From: an uncultured Muribaculaceae bacterium
Lineage (GTDB): Bacteria > Bacteroidota > Bacteroidia > Bacteroidales > Muribaculaceae
DNA length: 64,000 nt
NCBI GenBank assembly: GCA_910588245.1
Contig: CAJUQP010000008.1
Span: 1 to 64,000, forward strand
Direction of reading: 5' to 3'
Notes under the pieces: generated by a model
What the model saw: only the letters and a program-made list of their open reading frames with translations
Databases searched by the model: none
What the model was told of the DNA's origin: nothing
Program-made: the position numbers and the translations under genes
Shown here: piece after piece, positions 18,439 to 28,400 of the stretch
Position numbering within the stretch: the first letter of the stretch is position 1
Layout: each line of letters starts with the position of its first letter

Positions 18439-21400
18439 TTATACGGTGTAATTTGTTTCCTTCTCCTCACGATTCTGGTAGACGGAGGGAAGTATGCCGA
18501 ATTCCTCCTTGAAATACCGGCTGAACACCTTGGGGTTGTTGAAACCGGTCTGATAGGCTATCTCCGAAATGTTGAGCTGGCTCTCGCGGAGCAGCTGTGC
18601 AGCCCTTTTCAGTCGGATCACCCTTATGAACTCTATGGGTGTCTTCCCGGTGATCAGCTTCATTTTCTTGTAGAGTCTCACCCTGCTCATCCCCATGTGG
18701 GAAGCGAGCTCCTCCACGGAGAGCTCAGGGCTGTCCATGTTGCGCGACACATATTCCACGGCCTTACCGATCATTTTCTCGTCAAGCGGGGTTATCCTGA
18801 TCTCCTCCGGCTCCGGATCTATGTGGCTCCGCCGCATCCCTTTCTGCGAGAGCGATATGAGCTTGTTCATCCTGAGACGCAGCAGATCGATGTTGAAAGG
18901 CTTGGTGATATAATCGTCGGCACCTAAGGTAAGGCCCTCCACCTTCGTGTCGAGATCGTGACGCGCCGTGAGGATCACCAGCGGTATGGCCGAGGTGTCG
19001 GGCGAGCTCTTAAGCCTGCGTGTCAGTTCTATGCCGTCCATACGGGGCATCATCAGGTCGGCGACTATGATGGCGGGGGTGACAGTCCTTAGTTTTTCCA
19101 GCGCCTCGATACCGTCTGACGCCGTGACCACATCGAAATCATCCTCCAGGTCTTCCTTCATCATCTCCATCATGTCGGGATTGTCATCGACCACGAGGGC
19201 CACAGGAAGACCCTTGTCCTCTTTTCCGGGACGACCTCTCCTCACCCCCTTCTCCGGTTTGTCTGACTGTACTGACTGATCTGATTGGTCCGACTGGCCT
19301 GACAAGTCAGACCGGTCGGAGGCGCCCTGTTCTGACAACACCGGCATTCTCTCCGCCGAGGCATGAGACCGTAGCGGCAGGTCGATGACAAACACGCTGC
19401 CATGGTCTACGTTGTCGGTCACCCTGACCGTGCCCTCATGCAGTCTGACATATTCGCTCACCATGCTCAGGCCTATTCCGCTTCCCATGCCGGGATGTGG
19501 ATCACCGTTGTCATCCACCTGATAGAAACGCTCAAAGATATGGGGCTTGTCTTTATCGCTGACTCCGGGGCCTGTGTCGGCGACCTTTATTCTGAGCATA
19601 TCCTTCTCACCCTCCAGGACTTCCAGGGAGACATCCACCCTGCCTCCGGCCGGTGTGAACTTGAAGGCGTTGCCCAGAAGATTCATCAGTATCTTCTCCA
19701 TCTTGTCAGGATCGAACATCATCTCGATCCTGTCGCGCGAAGAATAGAAAGTAAGGTTGATGTTCTTGCGCTCCGACAGATTGAGGAATGAACCGCACAC
19801 ACCCTTCGCAAAAGCCACGATATCACCCTCCGAAGGGTTGAGCTGGAGCCCTTTTATCTCCATCTTGCGGAAATCGAGCAGTTGGTTCACAAGATTGAGA
19901 AGCTTCATCGCATTGTTGCGCATCAGCGTGAGCCGCTTTGTCTGCTTCTCGTCTTTCGATTCCCTCAGCATCGTATCGAGCGGAGAGACAATAAGGGTCA
20001 ACGGCGTGCGCAGATCATGGCTGACATTGGTGAAGAATTTGAATTTCAACTGGTTCATCTCCTCCTCCCTTTTGCGGGCGTCCTCCTTTCGTTTCTCTTC
20101 GAAGCGGCGCCGTTCCCGACGGCTCACCATCTTCATCACCAGATATATGGCCGCGACTGTAAGGATGGCATATATCACATAGGCCCATGCCGACGCCCAG
20201 AACGGAGGGCGCACATATATCTTAAGCTCCGCCGGCGCCTCACTCTCATAGCCGTCGCCGTTCACTGCCTTGACAAGGAGTGTGTAATGGCCCGGAGAAA
20301 GATTGGTATAAGTCACATGGTTCACACCTTGCGCACATTCAGTCCATTCCTTGCTGAACCCGACAAGTTTATAATAGAATGCCGTCTTCTCCGGGAGCAC
20401 ATAATTATCCGTGGCGAAACATATTGTGAATTCCTTCTGCCTGTGACTTATATCTATGCCCCGGCCGCTGTTGAGACCCCGTGTCATCACCACGTCGCCG
20501 TCGACCTCCTCACCGATGTCTATCTTCCGGCCACCCATGTAGAGATCGGTGAACATCACTTTCGGACGCACCGTGTTGTATCGGATGTCGGCAGGGAGGA
20601 AACGGTCGATACCATAGAGTCCCCCCACCACTATCTCGCCCGACGACAGTTTGGCGAACGAACGTTGGTTGAACGCGCAGTTCTGAAAATCGTCGCGCCC
20701 GTCGTAGACATGAGGGGTGACCTGCAGGGTTCCCGTCTTCTCGTCATACATCACCTTGAGGTTTATGAGATTGCTCCCCTCCGACACCCACATCGAACCT
20801 CCGTTGTCTTCAATGACGCCGAGTATGAAGAGCTGGCTTATCTTGCCGAGCAGGCGCACATTGTGCAGCTTATTGTGCTGGCGGTCGATAACCCTGAGGC
20901 CGTTGCGTGTGGCCAGCCATACAAGGCCTCGCGAGTCTTCATACACCTGGTTGACGTTCTGACTCCCCGGACTCTCTTCCGAGGGTTTGTTGAGATATGA
21001 TTTCATCTCCGCGGTGACAGGATCATAGACACTAAGACCGTAGGATGTGCCGAAATACATCTTCCCGTCGCGGGTCCTCATAGCCGACAGGACATAGTCG
21101 GAAGCGAGGCCCGAATCCGACTCCTTGAATGCCTTTGTCTCCCCGCCTGAGGGATCGATGCGATACAGTCCGCCCCCGAGGGTTCCGGCCCATATCTTTC
21201 CCTGCGGATCGGCAGAGAGCGCCCATACGTAGCATGCGTCCAGATCGGTGCCTGTCGTCACGTCAGAGAATACGCCGTCTTTCATCTTGCGCAGGCCTCG
21301 GGAGAACGATCCTATGTAAAGAGTGCCGTCAGGCATCCTGAGAAGGCTCGTGATGGCCGGAGGCTGCGCGCCGTAAGCGGGGTCCGGGACGGACTCCCTG

Positions 21401-22530
21401 GCGCCGGTGGCCACATTCCACCTCCATAGACCGGCATTGTCCGTGCCTATCCACATCTCGTTGCCTTCCCCTTTCACGATGCAATTGGTGTCAGGGAAAT
21501 CCTCTCTGTGAAATTTATCCACGGTCTCGTTATGGAAAAACATGCCTCGCTTATATGTGCCGATCCAGAGTGTGCCCTGCGGATCTTCCATAAAGCAGTT
21601 CACGGTATTGTTGGCCGAGAGTCCCCCTTTCATGTCGACAGGGGTGAACCGGATCTCTCCCGACTGACTCTCCACACGCTCGAGTCCGTGGTGGTCGCGC
21701 GCCACCCACAGGTTTCCCTGCCTGTCTTCAAAAAGACACTTCACCACCCCGGCACGTCCTGCGCCGGGGAGAATGGAGTTGAGCCATTTCCGCGATTTGA
21801 GATCGTAAAGCATAAGGCGCTCATTGCTTATCACCCACAGGCGCCCCGAACGGTCGGCATAGAGATCGTAGATGAACTCCCTGGTGTCGGGCACCTCGTC
21901 GGGCACCTTCACAGGACCGGAAACCTTGCATGTCTTCCCATCGACAAAAAGAAGTGAACCGTTGTTAGTCACACAAGCCACTCCTCCCGGGATCTCGATT
22001 ATATCCGTGACATGCCTTCCGCTTCCGGCGGGGACAGGCACCGTCACTGACTTCCCCCCCTTCACGATACTTATACCCTTGTCTTCTATGCCAAGCCAGA
22101 TATTCTTATCCTTGTCGATCATGAGAGCCGTGACATAGCCGCCTGTGCCCATCTCCTCCAGCACCGGGCCTATGTCGTCGGTCTCCTTCCCCGTATTGGG
22201 ATCATAGATGCGCCATTCGGTGTCGGCCTGCACCCACAGCCTCCCCTGGGAATCCTCCTGTATGTCGTCGATATAATTGTTGAGCACGCTTGTCAATCCT
22301 CTGTCGGCCCCACGGAACGTCGACACGCCGAAGCCGTCGTAGCGGAAAAGTCCCGACGACGTACCTATCCACATGAAACCGCGACTATCTTTATAGATGG
22401 CATTGATCATGGTATTTGAGAGCTCCGGAGCGACATCGAGATGTCGCACTCCGAAACCGTATTCGGAAGCAGCTGAAGAGAGAAAGGAAACCAATAAGGC
22501 TGCAAGCAATATCAGTGGTCTTTTAGGCAT
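18439..22530 (-). CDS. Hybrid two-component system regulator (HTCS)
   Basis: A 1363-residue one-protein signalling system. After a signal peptide (about 1-22) the periplasmic sensor has two propeller-like sets of repeats (I-Y-K-D-S-R-G-F-M-W-I-G-T and similar) and a Y_Y_Y domain (about 700-770). One membrane helix lies near 785-805. The kinase core has His838 in V-S-H-D-L-R-T-P and an ATPase with D-T-G-P-G-V. A receiver follows with phospho-acceptor Asp1158 in V-A-D-L-M-M-P, then an AraC-type DNA-binding domain (about 1255-1355). HTCS proteins bind a carbohydrate fragment and activate the neighbouring locus, here almost certainly GH31-GH2-GH3, 190 bp downstream. A Ser/Asp/Gln repeat linker joins kinase and receiver. 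Confidence 0.96.
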   Translation of the reverse strand: MPKRPLILLAALLVSFLSSAASEYGFGVRHLDVAPELSNTMINAIYKDSRGFMWIGTSSGLFRYDGFGVSTFRGADRGLTSVLNNYIDDIQEDSQGRLWVQADTEWRIYDPNTGKETDDIGPVLEEMGTGGYVTALMIDKDKNIWLGIEDKGISIVKGGKSVTVPVPAGSGRHVTDIIEIPGGVACVTNNGSLLFVDGKTCKVSGPVKVPDEVPDTREFIYDLYADRSGRLWVISNERLMLYDLKSRKWLNSILPGAGRAGVVKCLFEDRQGNLWVARDHHGLERVESQSGEIRFTPVDMKGGLSANNTVNCFMEDPQGTLWIGTYKRGMFFHNETVDKFHREDFPDTNCIVKGEGNEMWIGTDNAGLWRWNVATGARESVPDPAYGAQPPAITSLLRMPDGTLYIGSFSRGLRKMKDGVFSDVTTGTDLDACYVWALSADPQGKIWAGTLGGGLYRIDPSGGETKAFKESDSGLASDYVLSAMRTRDGKMYFGTSYGLSVYDPVTAEMKSYLNKPSEESPGSQNVNQVYEDSRGLVWLATRNGLRVIDRQHNKLHNVRLLGKISQLFILGVIEDNGGSMWVSEGSNLINLKVMYDEKTGTLQVTPHVYDGRDDFQNCAFNQRSFAKLSSGEIVVGGLYGIDRFLPADIRYNTVRPKVMFTDLYMGGRKIDIGEEVDGDVVMTRGLNSGRGIDISHRQKEFTICFATDNYVLPEKTAFYYKLVGFSKEWTECAQGVNHVTYTNLSPGHYTLLVKAVNGDGYESEAPAELKIYVRPPFWASAWAYVIYAILTVAAIYLVMKMVSRRERRRFEEKRKEDARKREEEMNQLKFKFFTNVSHDLRTPLTLIVSPLDTMLRESKDEKQTKRLTLMRNNAMKLLNLVNQLLDFRKMEIKGLQLNPSEGDIVAFAKGVCGSFLNLSERKNINLTFYSSRDRIEMMFDPDKMEKILMNLLGNAFKFTPAGGRVDVSLEVLEGEKDMLRIKVADTGPGVSDKDKPHIFERFYQVDDNGDPHPGMGSGIGLSMVSEYVRLHEGTVRVTDNVDHGSVFVIDLPLRSHASAERMPVLSEQGASDRSDLSGQSDQSDQSVQSDKPEKGVRRGRPGKEDKGLPVALVVDDNPDMMEMMKEDLEDDFDVVTASDGIEALEKLRTVTPAIIVADLMMPRMDGIELTRRLKSSPDTSAIPLVILTARHDLDTKVEGLTLGADDYITKPFNIDLLRLRMNKLISLSQKGMRRSHIDPEPEEIRITPLDEKMIGKAVEYVSRNMDSPELSVEELASHMGMSRVRLYKKMKLITGKTPIEFIRVIRLKRAAQLLRESQLNISEIAYQTGFNNPKVFSRYFKEEFGILPSVYQNREEKETNYTV
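19255..19318 (-). repeat. Slippage-prone linker repeats in the HTCS
   Basis: Short TGACTGA/TCTGACT-type units encode S-D-Q-S-D-Q-S-V-Q-S-D between the ATPase and receiver domains. Such linkers vary in length among relatives; no fixed structure is expected. Confidence 0.5.
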
Positions 22531-23025
22531 AACAGATTCTCAGGTGAATGATTTCGATATGCAAAATAAACTATTCCTTATCTATTATCCAAATTACAGG
22601 TTAACTTTTATTGGTTTTATTTTACACATATATGGTTAATATTTAAAAATTTAAACAATTTTTGAGAACATTTTATTACTAAATTGTTAACATAATATAA
22701 CCTTCCCACATAATTTAACACCCCTTTACGGATACAGAATATAACGCCCGCATCGCGCATATGGAGTAATTTTGCCGCCGTAAGCATGGAAAGACTCTTA
22801 TCCCGGACTCCGGGCTACGTATCCCTGCGTCGCGTGATTCTACAGACCCGAATTTAAACCTAATATTTACCTGTAATAACCATCTACCCATCAATGAAAA
22901 AGACATGACCGACCATCGCAAGGCCCGTTAATTCCACCCGTCGGATATCGACCCTTGCCGGAAGAGTGACGGCATAAGCCGTTGCCTCACCTCAACCCAA
23001 ATTTCTAAACAATATTAAATGTTAA
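22531..23025. other. Intergenic region, no gene seen
   Basis: AT-rich between the HTCS start and the ATPase remnant. A TAATTTTG box on the plus strand (22767-22774) could start a transcript towards the pseudogene, but no convincing reading frame or RNA fold follows it. Confidence 0.4.
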
Positions 23026-23814
23026 CCATACCGGAAGGATAACACAATTTAAGCTCTACCCACTCTCTCTCCCGGAATTAGCATCCCATTCCGCAGAACG
23101 GGAAGAAAACCGGATTATTGAACATCGTCTCATATATGGCTGCTATCCCGAAATCGTGACCGATTCCTCCGAGGCCAGACATATACTTATGGAACTGACA
23201 AACGACTATCTGTATAAAGACTTATTTGCCTTAGGAGGTATCAAGAAGCCCGATATGCTTCAGAAGCTCGTAAGAGCTCTTGCCCTGCAAGTCGGAAGTG
23301 AGGTATCATACAACGAACTATCTCTGTTGTTGGGAATTGACAAAGTAACCGTAGAGAGTTATATTGATCTTCTTGAAAAGTGTTTTGTCGTATTTCGCCT
23401 TGAGTCTTTCAGCAGAAATCTGCGCAACGAGATAAAAAAAGGGAAAAAATATACTTCTACGACAATGGTGTCCGCAATGCCGTCCTCTCCAATTTTGCCC
23501 CTATGGAGCTTCGCAATGACTATGGGGCCTTATGGGAAAATATGATGATAAGCGAACGACTTAAACAGAACGCATACCTCAGGAATTACGCACAATTATA
23601 CTTCTGGCGGACACATTCACAAAGTGAGATAGATCTTCTTGAGATACTCGATGGCAAAATCTCCAGCTTCGAATTCAAATACGGGAAGAAAACCTCTGCC
23701 AGGCAGCCATTATCTTTCCAGGAGGCATATCCTCAAACCCCTTTTTCAATTATAACCCCTGAAAACTTCTGGCCGTTTGTAAAAGCAGAGACTGCTGACA
23801 ATCCTTCGGGATGA
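23026..23814 (+). pseudogene. Remnant of a DUF4143 ATPase, 5'-truncated and frameshifted
   Basis: What remains is the back part of an AAA_14/DUF4143 family protein. The frame becomes open at 23026 and shows F-K-L-Y-P-L-S-L-P-E-L-A, a motif from the middle of the ATPase domain, so the P-loop half is missing. The DUF4143 part follows from about 23156 (L-T-N-D-Y-L-Y-K-D-L). Near 23445 a run of six A in G-G-G-A-A-A-A-A-A-T shifts the frame; with seven A the protein continues I-Y-F-Y-D-N-G-V-R-N and joins the second frame (to 23814) ending in the nuclease-like D-L-L...F-E-F-K-Y-G-K. Both truncation and frameshift make function unlikely. Confidence 0.8.
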
Positions 23815-23897
23815 AAAGTTGATCTTTTCATGAATGGAAAGATAACCGAATGGGGGTAGCAGGCGTTATATCGGTAGACCAAAATTTTAAAATTACT

Positions 23898-24401
23898 ATG
23901 GACAACATTCTTATCGCATATTTCGTGCGCAAAAGCCATGCATCATCATTCTCGAAACGTGTGGCCGACGATATCGCCGCAGCCCTCCTCGAAAAAGGGC
24001 GCGCTTCCGTGGAATACGCCATGACTCCCGTAGAGTCTTATCCCGTGGATAATCCCGCGGAGTTCGACCAGATCGTGCGTCTGGAGAAAACAAATCATTT
24101 GCGTCCGGCACTTACACACCGCGTGGGGCGTTGGAACGACTATAAGACCATAATCATCGTTGCTCCCAACTGGGACGGCGACTATCCGATGGGCGTCTAT
24201 TCATTCCTCGATGACTATGACTTCTCAGGGCGCCGTATAATACCTGTGGTGGTGCACAACGGCGACGAAGGGAAAACGATCCGACAGGAAGTACGCGAAT
24301 ATATGTCGGAGGCCGATGTCTTCGACGGTGTCGACATCCCGCAAGGTTCGGCAATCGATCCGCAGGCGGTGGCTAAGGTAGTAGCTACAGCCATAGGCTG
24401 A
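23898..24401 (+). CDS. Flavodoxin-like protein
   Basis: A 167-residue protein from the ATG at 23898 (M-D-N-I-L-I-A-Y-F); the frame opens at 23850 but the shorter start matches the first beta strand of flavodoxins. The central I-I-I-V-A-P-N-W-D-G-D-Y-P and V-V-V-H-N-G-D-E-G segments resemble the flavodoxin_4-type family. The first loop, which normally carries a S/T-rich phosphate-binding motif (like S-R-T-G-N-T), reads V-R-K-S-H-A-S-S-F, so canonical FMN binding is doubtful. The role may be redox-related or degenerate. A clear terminator follows at 24432-24464. Confidence 0.7.
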   Translation: MDNILIAYFVRKSHASSFSKRVADDIAAALLEKGRASVEYAMTPVESYPVDNPAEFDQIVRLEKTNHLRPALTHRVGRWNDYKTIIIVAPNWDGDYPMGVYSFLDDYDFSGRRIIPVVVHNGDEGKTIRQEVREYMSEADVFDGVDIPQGSAIDPQAVAKVVATAIG

Positions 24402-24431
24402 GACTGCATTTATTCATGAAAGAAATTCCAT

Positions 24432-24464
24432 TATCCCGCCCATCCAGGCGGGATATTTGTTTTT
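24432..24464 (+). terminator. Terminator of flavodoxin-like gene
   Basis: TATCCCGCC (24432-24440) pairs perfectly with GGCGGGATA (24447-24455), followed by TTTGTTTTT. Confidence 0.85.
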
Positions 24465-24543
24465 ACTCTCTTTTTGTATTAATTTTACACTGCAGATCCG
24501 ATAGACCGGATGATAACATATCTACGCTTGAAACTCTTCTGAA

Positions 24544-25233
24544 ATGGCCGACAATTATCTCGAAAGGAAAATGGACGAACTCCGCAACCGCCGTCCCGCA
24601 AAAGCTGTCGCACGTACTCTTCCTCATGCGTCAAAAGGCAGCATTCAGAATGCCATATCACTCTACATTCCGGGGCGTAGGGCACTCGTTGTCGGAGGTG
24701 CGTCAGGCATATTCGCCACAATTACCCGTGGATTTCTTAACGCCGGATGCAAAGTTGCGGTCTTCGACTCGTACGATTCCCCGGGTCAGCAGATGGCATA
24801 CTCCGAAGGCGTACGCTTCCATCCTGTCGACCTCTCCGAGCCGGTATCCCTTACCTCCGCTTTCACCACTCTCCTGAAAGCCTGGCGCGACATAGACATC
24901 GTGGTTTTACCCACACAGTCGACAACTCCCACCAGGATTGACTCACTCCATGATATAACCCTCCTCTGGGCTGATCACCGGCGACGCTTCCCCATACCTT
25001 CCGACTACGGCTTCCGCCTCATAAACATCAATATCTCAGATATCCCAAATACCGGTGTCGCCGATGGCGATACTGACATGGCCGACATATGCATGAGTCA
25101 GATCCATGTCGATCCCTCGTTCCTCACCGAACCATCGCGCCTGTCATCGCTGTCAAAAACCCTGACCGACACCTGCCTCTTCCTGTCGCTACCTTCCATC
25201 TCCATCCTTACCTCCTCCATCGTCATTTCCTGA
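24544..25233 (+). CDS. SDR-like protein with Rossmann motif
   Basis: A 229-residue protein. The N-terminal M-A-D-N-Y-L-E-R-K-M-D-E-L-R segment resembles the start of a group of Bacteroidales short-chain dehydrogenases. A nucleotide-binding segment R-A-L-V-V-G-G-A-S-G-I-F-A-T-I follows at about 46-60, then a strand ending in acidic V-F-D-S-Y-D that would select NAD. The later part diverges: the catalytic Y-x-x-x-K of SDR enzymes is not seen, and the C-terminus is Ser/Thr/Leu-rich. It may be a degenerate or re-purposed SDR. It converges on the Big_2 operon. Family call is moderate; no function is proposed. Confidence 0.55.
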   Translation: MADNYLERKMDELRNRRPAKAVARTLPHASKGSIQNAISLYIPGRRALVVGGASGIFATITRGFLNAGCKVAVFDSYDSPGQQMAYSEGVRFHPVDLSEPVSLTSAFTTLLKAWRDIDIVVLPTQSTTPTRIDSLHDITLLWADHRRRFPIPSDYGFRLININISDIPNTGVADGDTDMADICMSQIHVDPSFLTEPSRLSSLSKTLTDTCLFLSLPSISILTSSIVIS

Positions 25234-25282
25234 CAGTCATTATCACAGTCATTCTCAGCCAGTTGTCGAGTGCTCAGTTGCG

Positions 25283-25334
25283 TAGCCATGGGACTGCGGC
25301 TTTCCAGCCGCAGCCTGCCGTGCACAGCTGACAA
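25283..25334 (+). repeat. Dispersed hairpin repeat, copy 1
   Basis: Core TAGCCATGGGACTGCGGCTT continues with CCAGCCGCAG and TGCCGTGCACAGCTGACA. CTGCGGCT and AGCCGCAG form an 8-bp stem with a TTCC loop. Nearly the same sequence is at 52449-52498 and 54460-54511. Confidence 0.8.
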
Positions 25335-25360
25335 AAGAGACTTTCGCTATATTTTGACAG

Positions 25361-25396
25361 AGCGCACCCATCCGCCGGCCGGCGGATGGGTGCGCT
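25361..25396. terminator. Perfect 36-bp palindrome between convergent genes
   Basis: The half AGCGCACCCATCCGCCGG (25361-25378) is followed by its exact reverse complement. It lies between the end of the SDR-like gene and the end of the Big_2 gene, so a bidirectional terminator is likely, although T-tracts are poor. Confidence 0.6.
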
Positions 25397-25418
25397 GTCT
25401 GTCGGTGTCTGCTGAAGA

Positions 25419-28400
25419 TCAACGACGTATCTTAATGGTGCAAGTCGACGATTTTATGATATACGTGCCCTGAGGGAGACCGTATACATCCTCTTTCGAA
25501 GCGTGGATCTTAACCGTCATTCCGCGCATATCGTAAATGTCAACCGGACCGGTAACATCCTCCAGTATCTGCTCTATGCCGGATGTTCCTGTAATCCGGC
25601 ACTCTGCCTTGAGGTCGGATCCGTCAAGTGTATGGGCAGTAATTGTCACCACTCCGGCTTTCTGGACCTTTACAACACCCCCATTGACCGTCGCTATGGA
25701 ACTGTCGGAAGAAAGCCATTCCACACTCTTGTCTGTGGTCTCCTCGGGCGTCACAACAGCCCTCAAACGTTTGGTACTCCCTTCTTCGAGCGAATACCCT
25801 CCTTCGGGGACAGCTTCTCCAGTCTCATCGTCAACGATCGTAATGCCAGTGGCAAGATGTATCCTGGCGACACAGGTAAAACTATAGCTTGCTTCAAGCC
25901 CGGATCCGTCAAGCGTCCTGACTGTGATCGTCACCTCTCCCGGCGCTACAAACGTGACAACACCATCCTTTACAGTCGCCACCTGCGGATTAGATGTGAT
26001 CCATTCCACACTTTTATTGCTGGCGTCGTCGGGTGTCACCGTGACAGTAAGAGTCAACGTACTCCCCTCCACGGGATCGCTGTCACCGAGACCCGGATCA
26101 TTGATAGTGATGCCGCTGACTGCCACCGTCTGCTTCTCCACGGTGAATGTACAGGAGGCTGTCTGCTCCGGATTGCCGTTGGATGTAGCGGTGATCGTGA
26201 CCGTGCCGAAGGCAACGAAGGTGACCAAACCACTATCCCGGCCCACCGTGGCGACAGACTCGTCGGAACTCGTCCACGCAACGCTCTTGTCGGTGGCGTC
26301 GTCGGGCGTCACCGCCGCGGTCAGCGTCAGCGTGCTTCCAACCACCGGGTTCTTGCCCCCCAGTCCGGGATCATTGATAGTGATGCCGCTGACTGCCACC
26401 GTCTGCTTCTCCACGGTGAATGTACAGGAGGCTGTCTGCTCCGGATTGCCGTTGGATGTAGCGGTGATCGTGACCGTGCCGAAGGCAACGAAGGTGACCA
26501 AACCACTATCCCGGCCCACCGTGGCGACAGACTCGTCGGAACTCGTCCACGCAACGCTCTTGTCGGTGGCGTCGTCGGGCGTCACCGCCGCGGTCAGCGT
26601 CAGCGTGCTTCCAACCACCGGGTTCTTGCCCCCCAGTCCGGGATCATTGATAGTGATGCCGCTGACTGCCACCGTCTGCTTCTCCACGGTGAATGTACAG
26701 GAGGCTGTCTGCTCCGGATTGCCGTTGGATGTAGCGGTGATCGTGACCGTGCCGAAGGCAACGAAGGTGACCAAACCACTATCCCGGCCCACCGTGGCGA
26801 CAGACTCGTCGGAACTCGTCCACGCCACGCTCTTGTCGGTGGCGTCGTCGGGCGTCACCGCCGCGGTCAGCGTCAGCGTACTTCCCTCCACCGGGTTCTT
26901 GCCGCCAAGTCCGGGATCATTGATCGTGATTCCCTCAACTGCCACCGTCTGATTCTCCACGGTGAATGTACAGGAAGCGGTACGCTCCGGATTACCGTTG
27001 GATGTAGCGGTGATTGTGACCGTGCCGGAGGCAACGAAGGTGACCAAACCACTATCCCTGCCGACCGTGGCGACCGTCTCGTCGGAACTCGTCCACGCAA
27101 CGCTCTTGTCGGTGGCGTCGTCGGGCGTCACCGCCGCGGTCAGCGTCAGCGTGCTTCCAACCACCGGGTTCTTGCCGCCAAGTCCGGGATCATTGATAGT
27201 GATGCCGGTCACCGCCACAACTCTCTTATCAACCGTGAAACTTACCGATTTTGTAAGCTCCGATCCATCCAGAGTCCTGACGGTAATCGTAACATCGCCA
27301 GGAGCGACAAAAGTCACAAGACCATTATCTTTATTGACCGTGGCGACGGCAACATCCGAGGAACGCCATTCCACCGTTTTATTGTCTGCGGTCTCCGGAG
27401 TTATAAGAGCGCCGAGTTGCAGGGTTGTCCCTTCCACAGGATTCTTCCCTTCAAGACCGGGCACCGAAATCTCAATGTTCTTTACCGGAGAATAACCGGT
27501 AAAAGAAACCGTTCTGACAACACCGGAGCCATCAAGAGCGCTGACAGTCACTTCAGCGGTGCCCGACGCTTTGATATCCACATGTCCGTTATCATCGACA
27601 GACGCGACACCCGGAGCCGACGACGACCAGGAGAGCCGTTGGTCGGATGCCTCACCCGGAGAAACTGTCACACGCAGATCAATCGCAGAGCCGACTTCAA
27701 GCCGATATCCCCCCTCGGGATATTGATCAACAAGCTCAATGCTTTCAACAGAGATAAATTTCCATTCCTTACCCACATCATAAGAGAACGTCGATCCTCC
27801 CGTAGTCTGGCATTCCGAGAAACGGAAACTCGTAGTGGAGCTCTCTGTCTTGTAAGCGATACGACAGAAAGCACCAGACTGGGTGAACCCTGTGAGTGCC
27901 GGCGACATCACGATAAATCGCAAATGTCGTTCATCATTTCGCTTCATCATCTTCGGGGTGCCATACAATTTTTGGTCGCTGACAACTCCGTTGCCCGTCA
28001 ATACCGTCACATACGCCGGATCAAGCTGAATCTCCGACGGCACGATAAGGTCTACGAGAACACCTGCGGGAGTACCGGATACGGTCAGCTCACGATATGT
28101 GAGACCCGTGCCCCTATCATATGACATGGCTCCGGCATCCAGAGAGAAATCACCATCGGCACGGGTAAGGCCCGAACGTGTGTTTCCTCCGACTGTGCCG
28201 CCGAAATCCTCGCCGGAATCCTCCCAGCCGCCAATGCCGACATTGACACCTGAATTGTCGATAAGTTTACCCTGGATGATCAGGTCGGCCAGATAATGGA
28301 GATCCTTGTCATCTACCTTCCCGTCGGCATTCAGGTCATTACTTTTAGGAGGAGCGAAATACTGGTTCTTGAGTGCCGTGGCCAGCATGGCCATATCCTT

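Noticed and set aside
23445..23460. Programmed ribosomal frameshift in the DUF4143 gene
   Set aside because: The A-run could be slippery, but the gene also lacks its P-loop half, so decay is the simpler reading.
24416..24877. 153-codon frame overlapping the SDR-like gene
   Set aside because: It begins in a terminator hairpin and overlaps a better frame with a recognisable nucleotide-binding motif.
25503..28124. Long plus-strand open frame (873 codons) opposite the Big_2 gene
   Set aside because: It is antisense to a well-supported repeat protein; the length comes from repeated units free of stops in that frame. Its translation is Arg/His/Gly-rich with no signal or domain.
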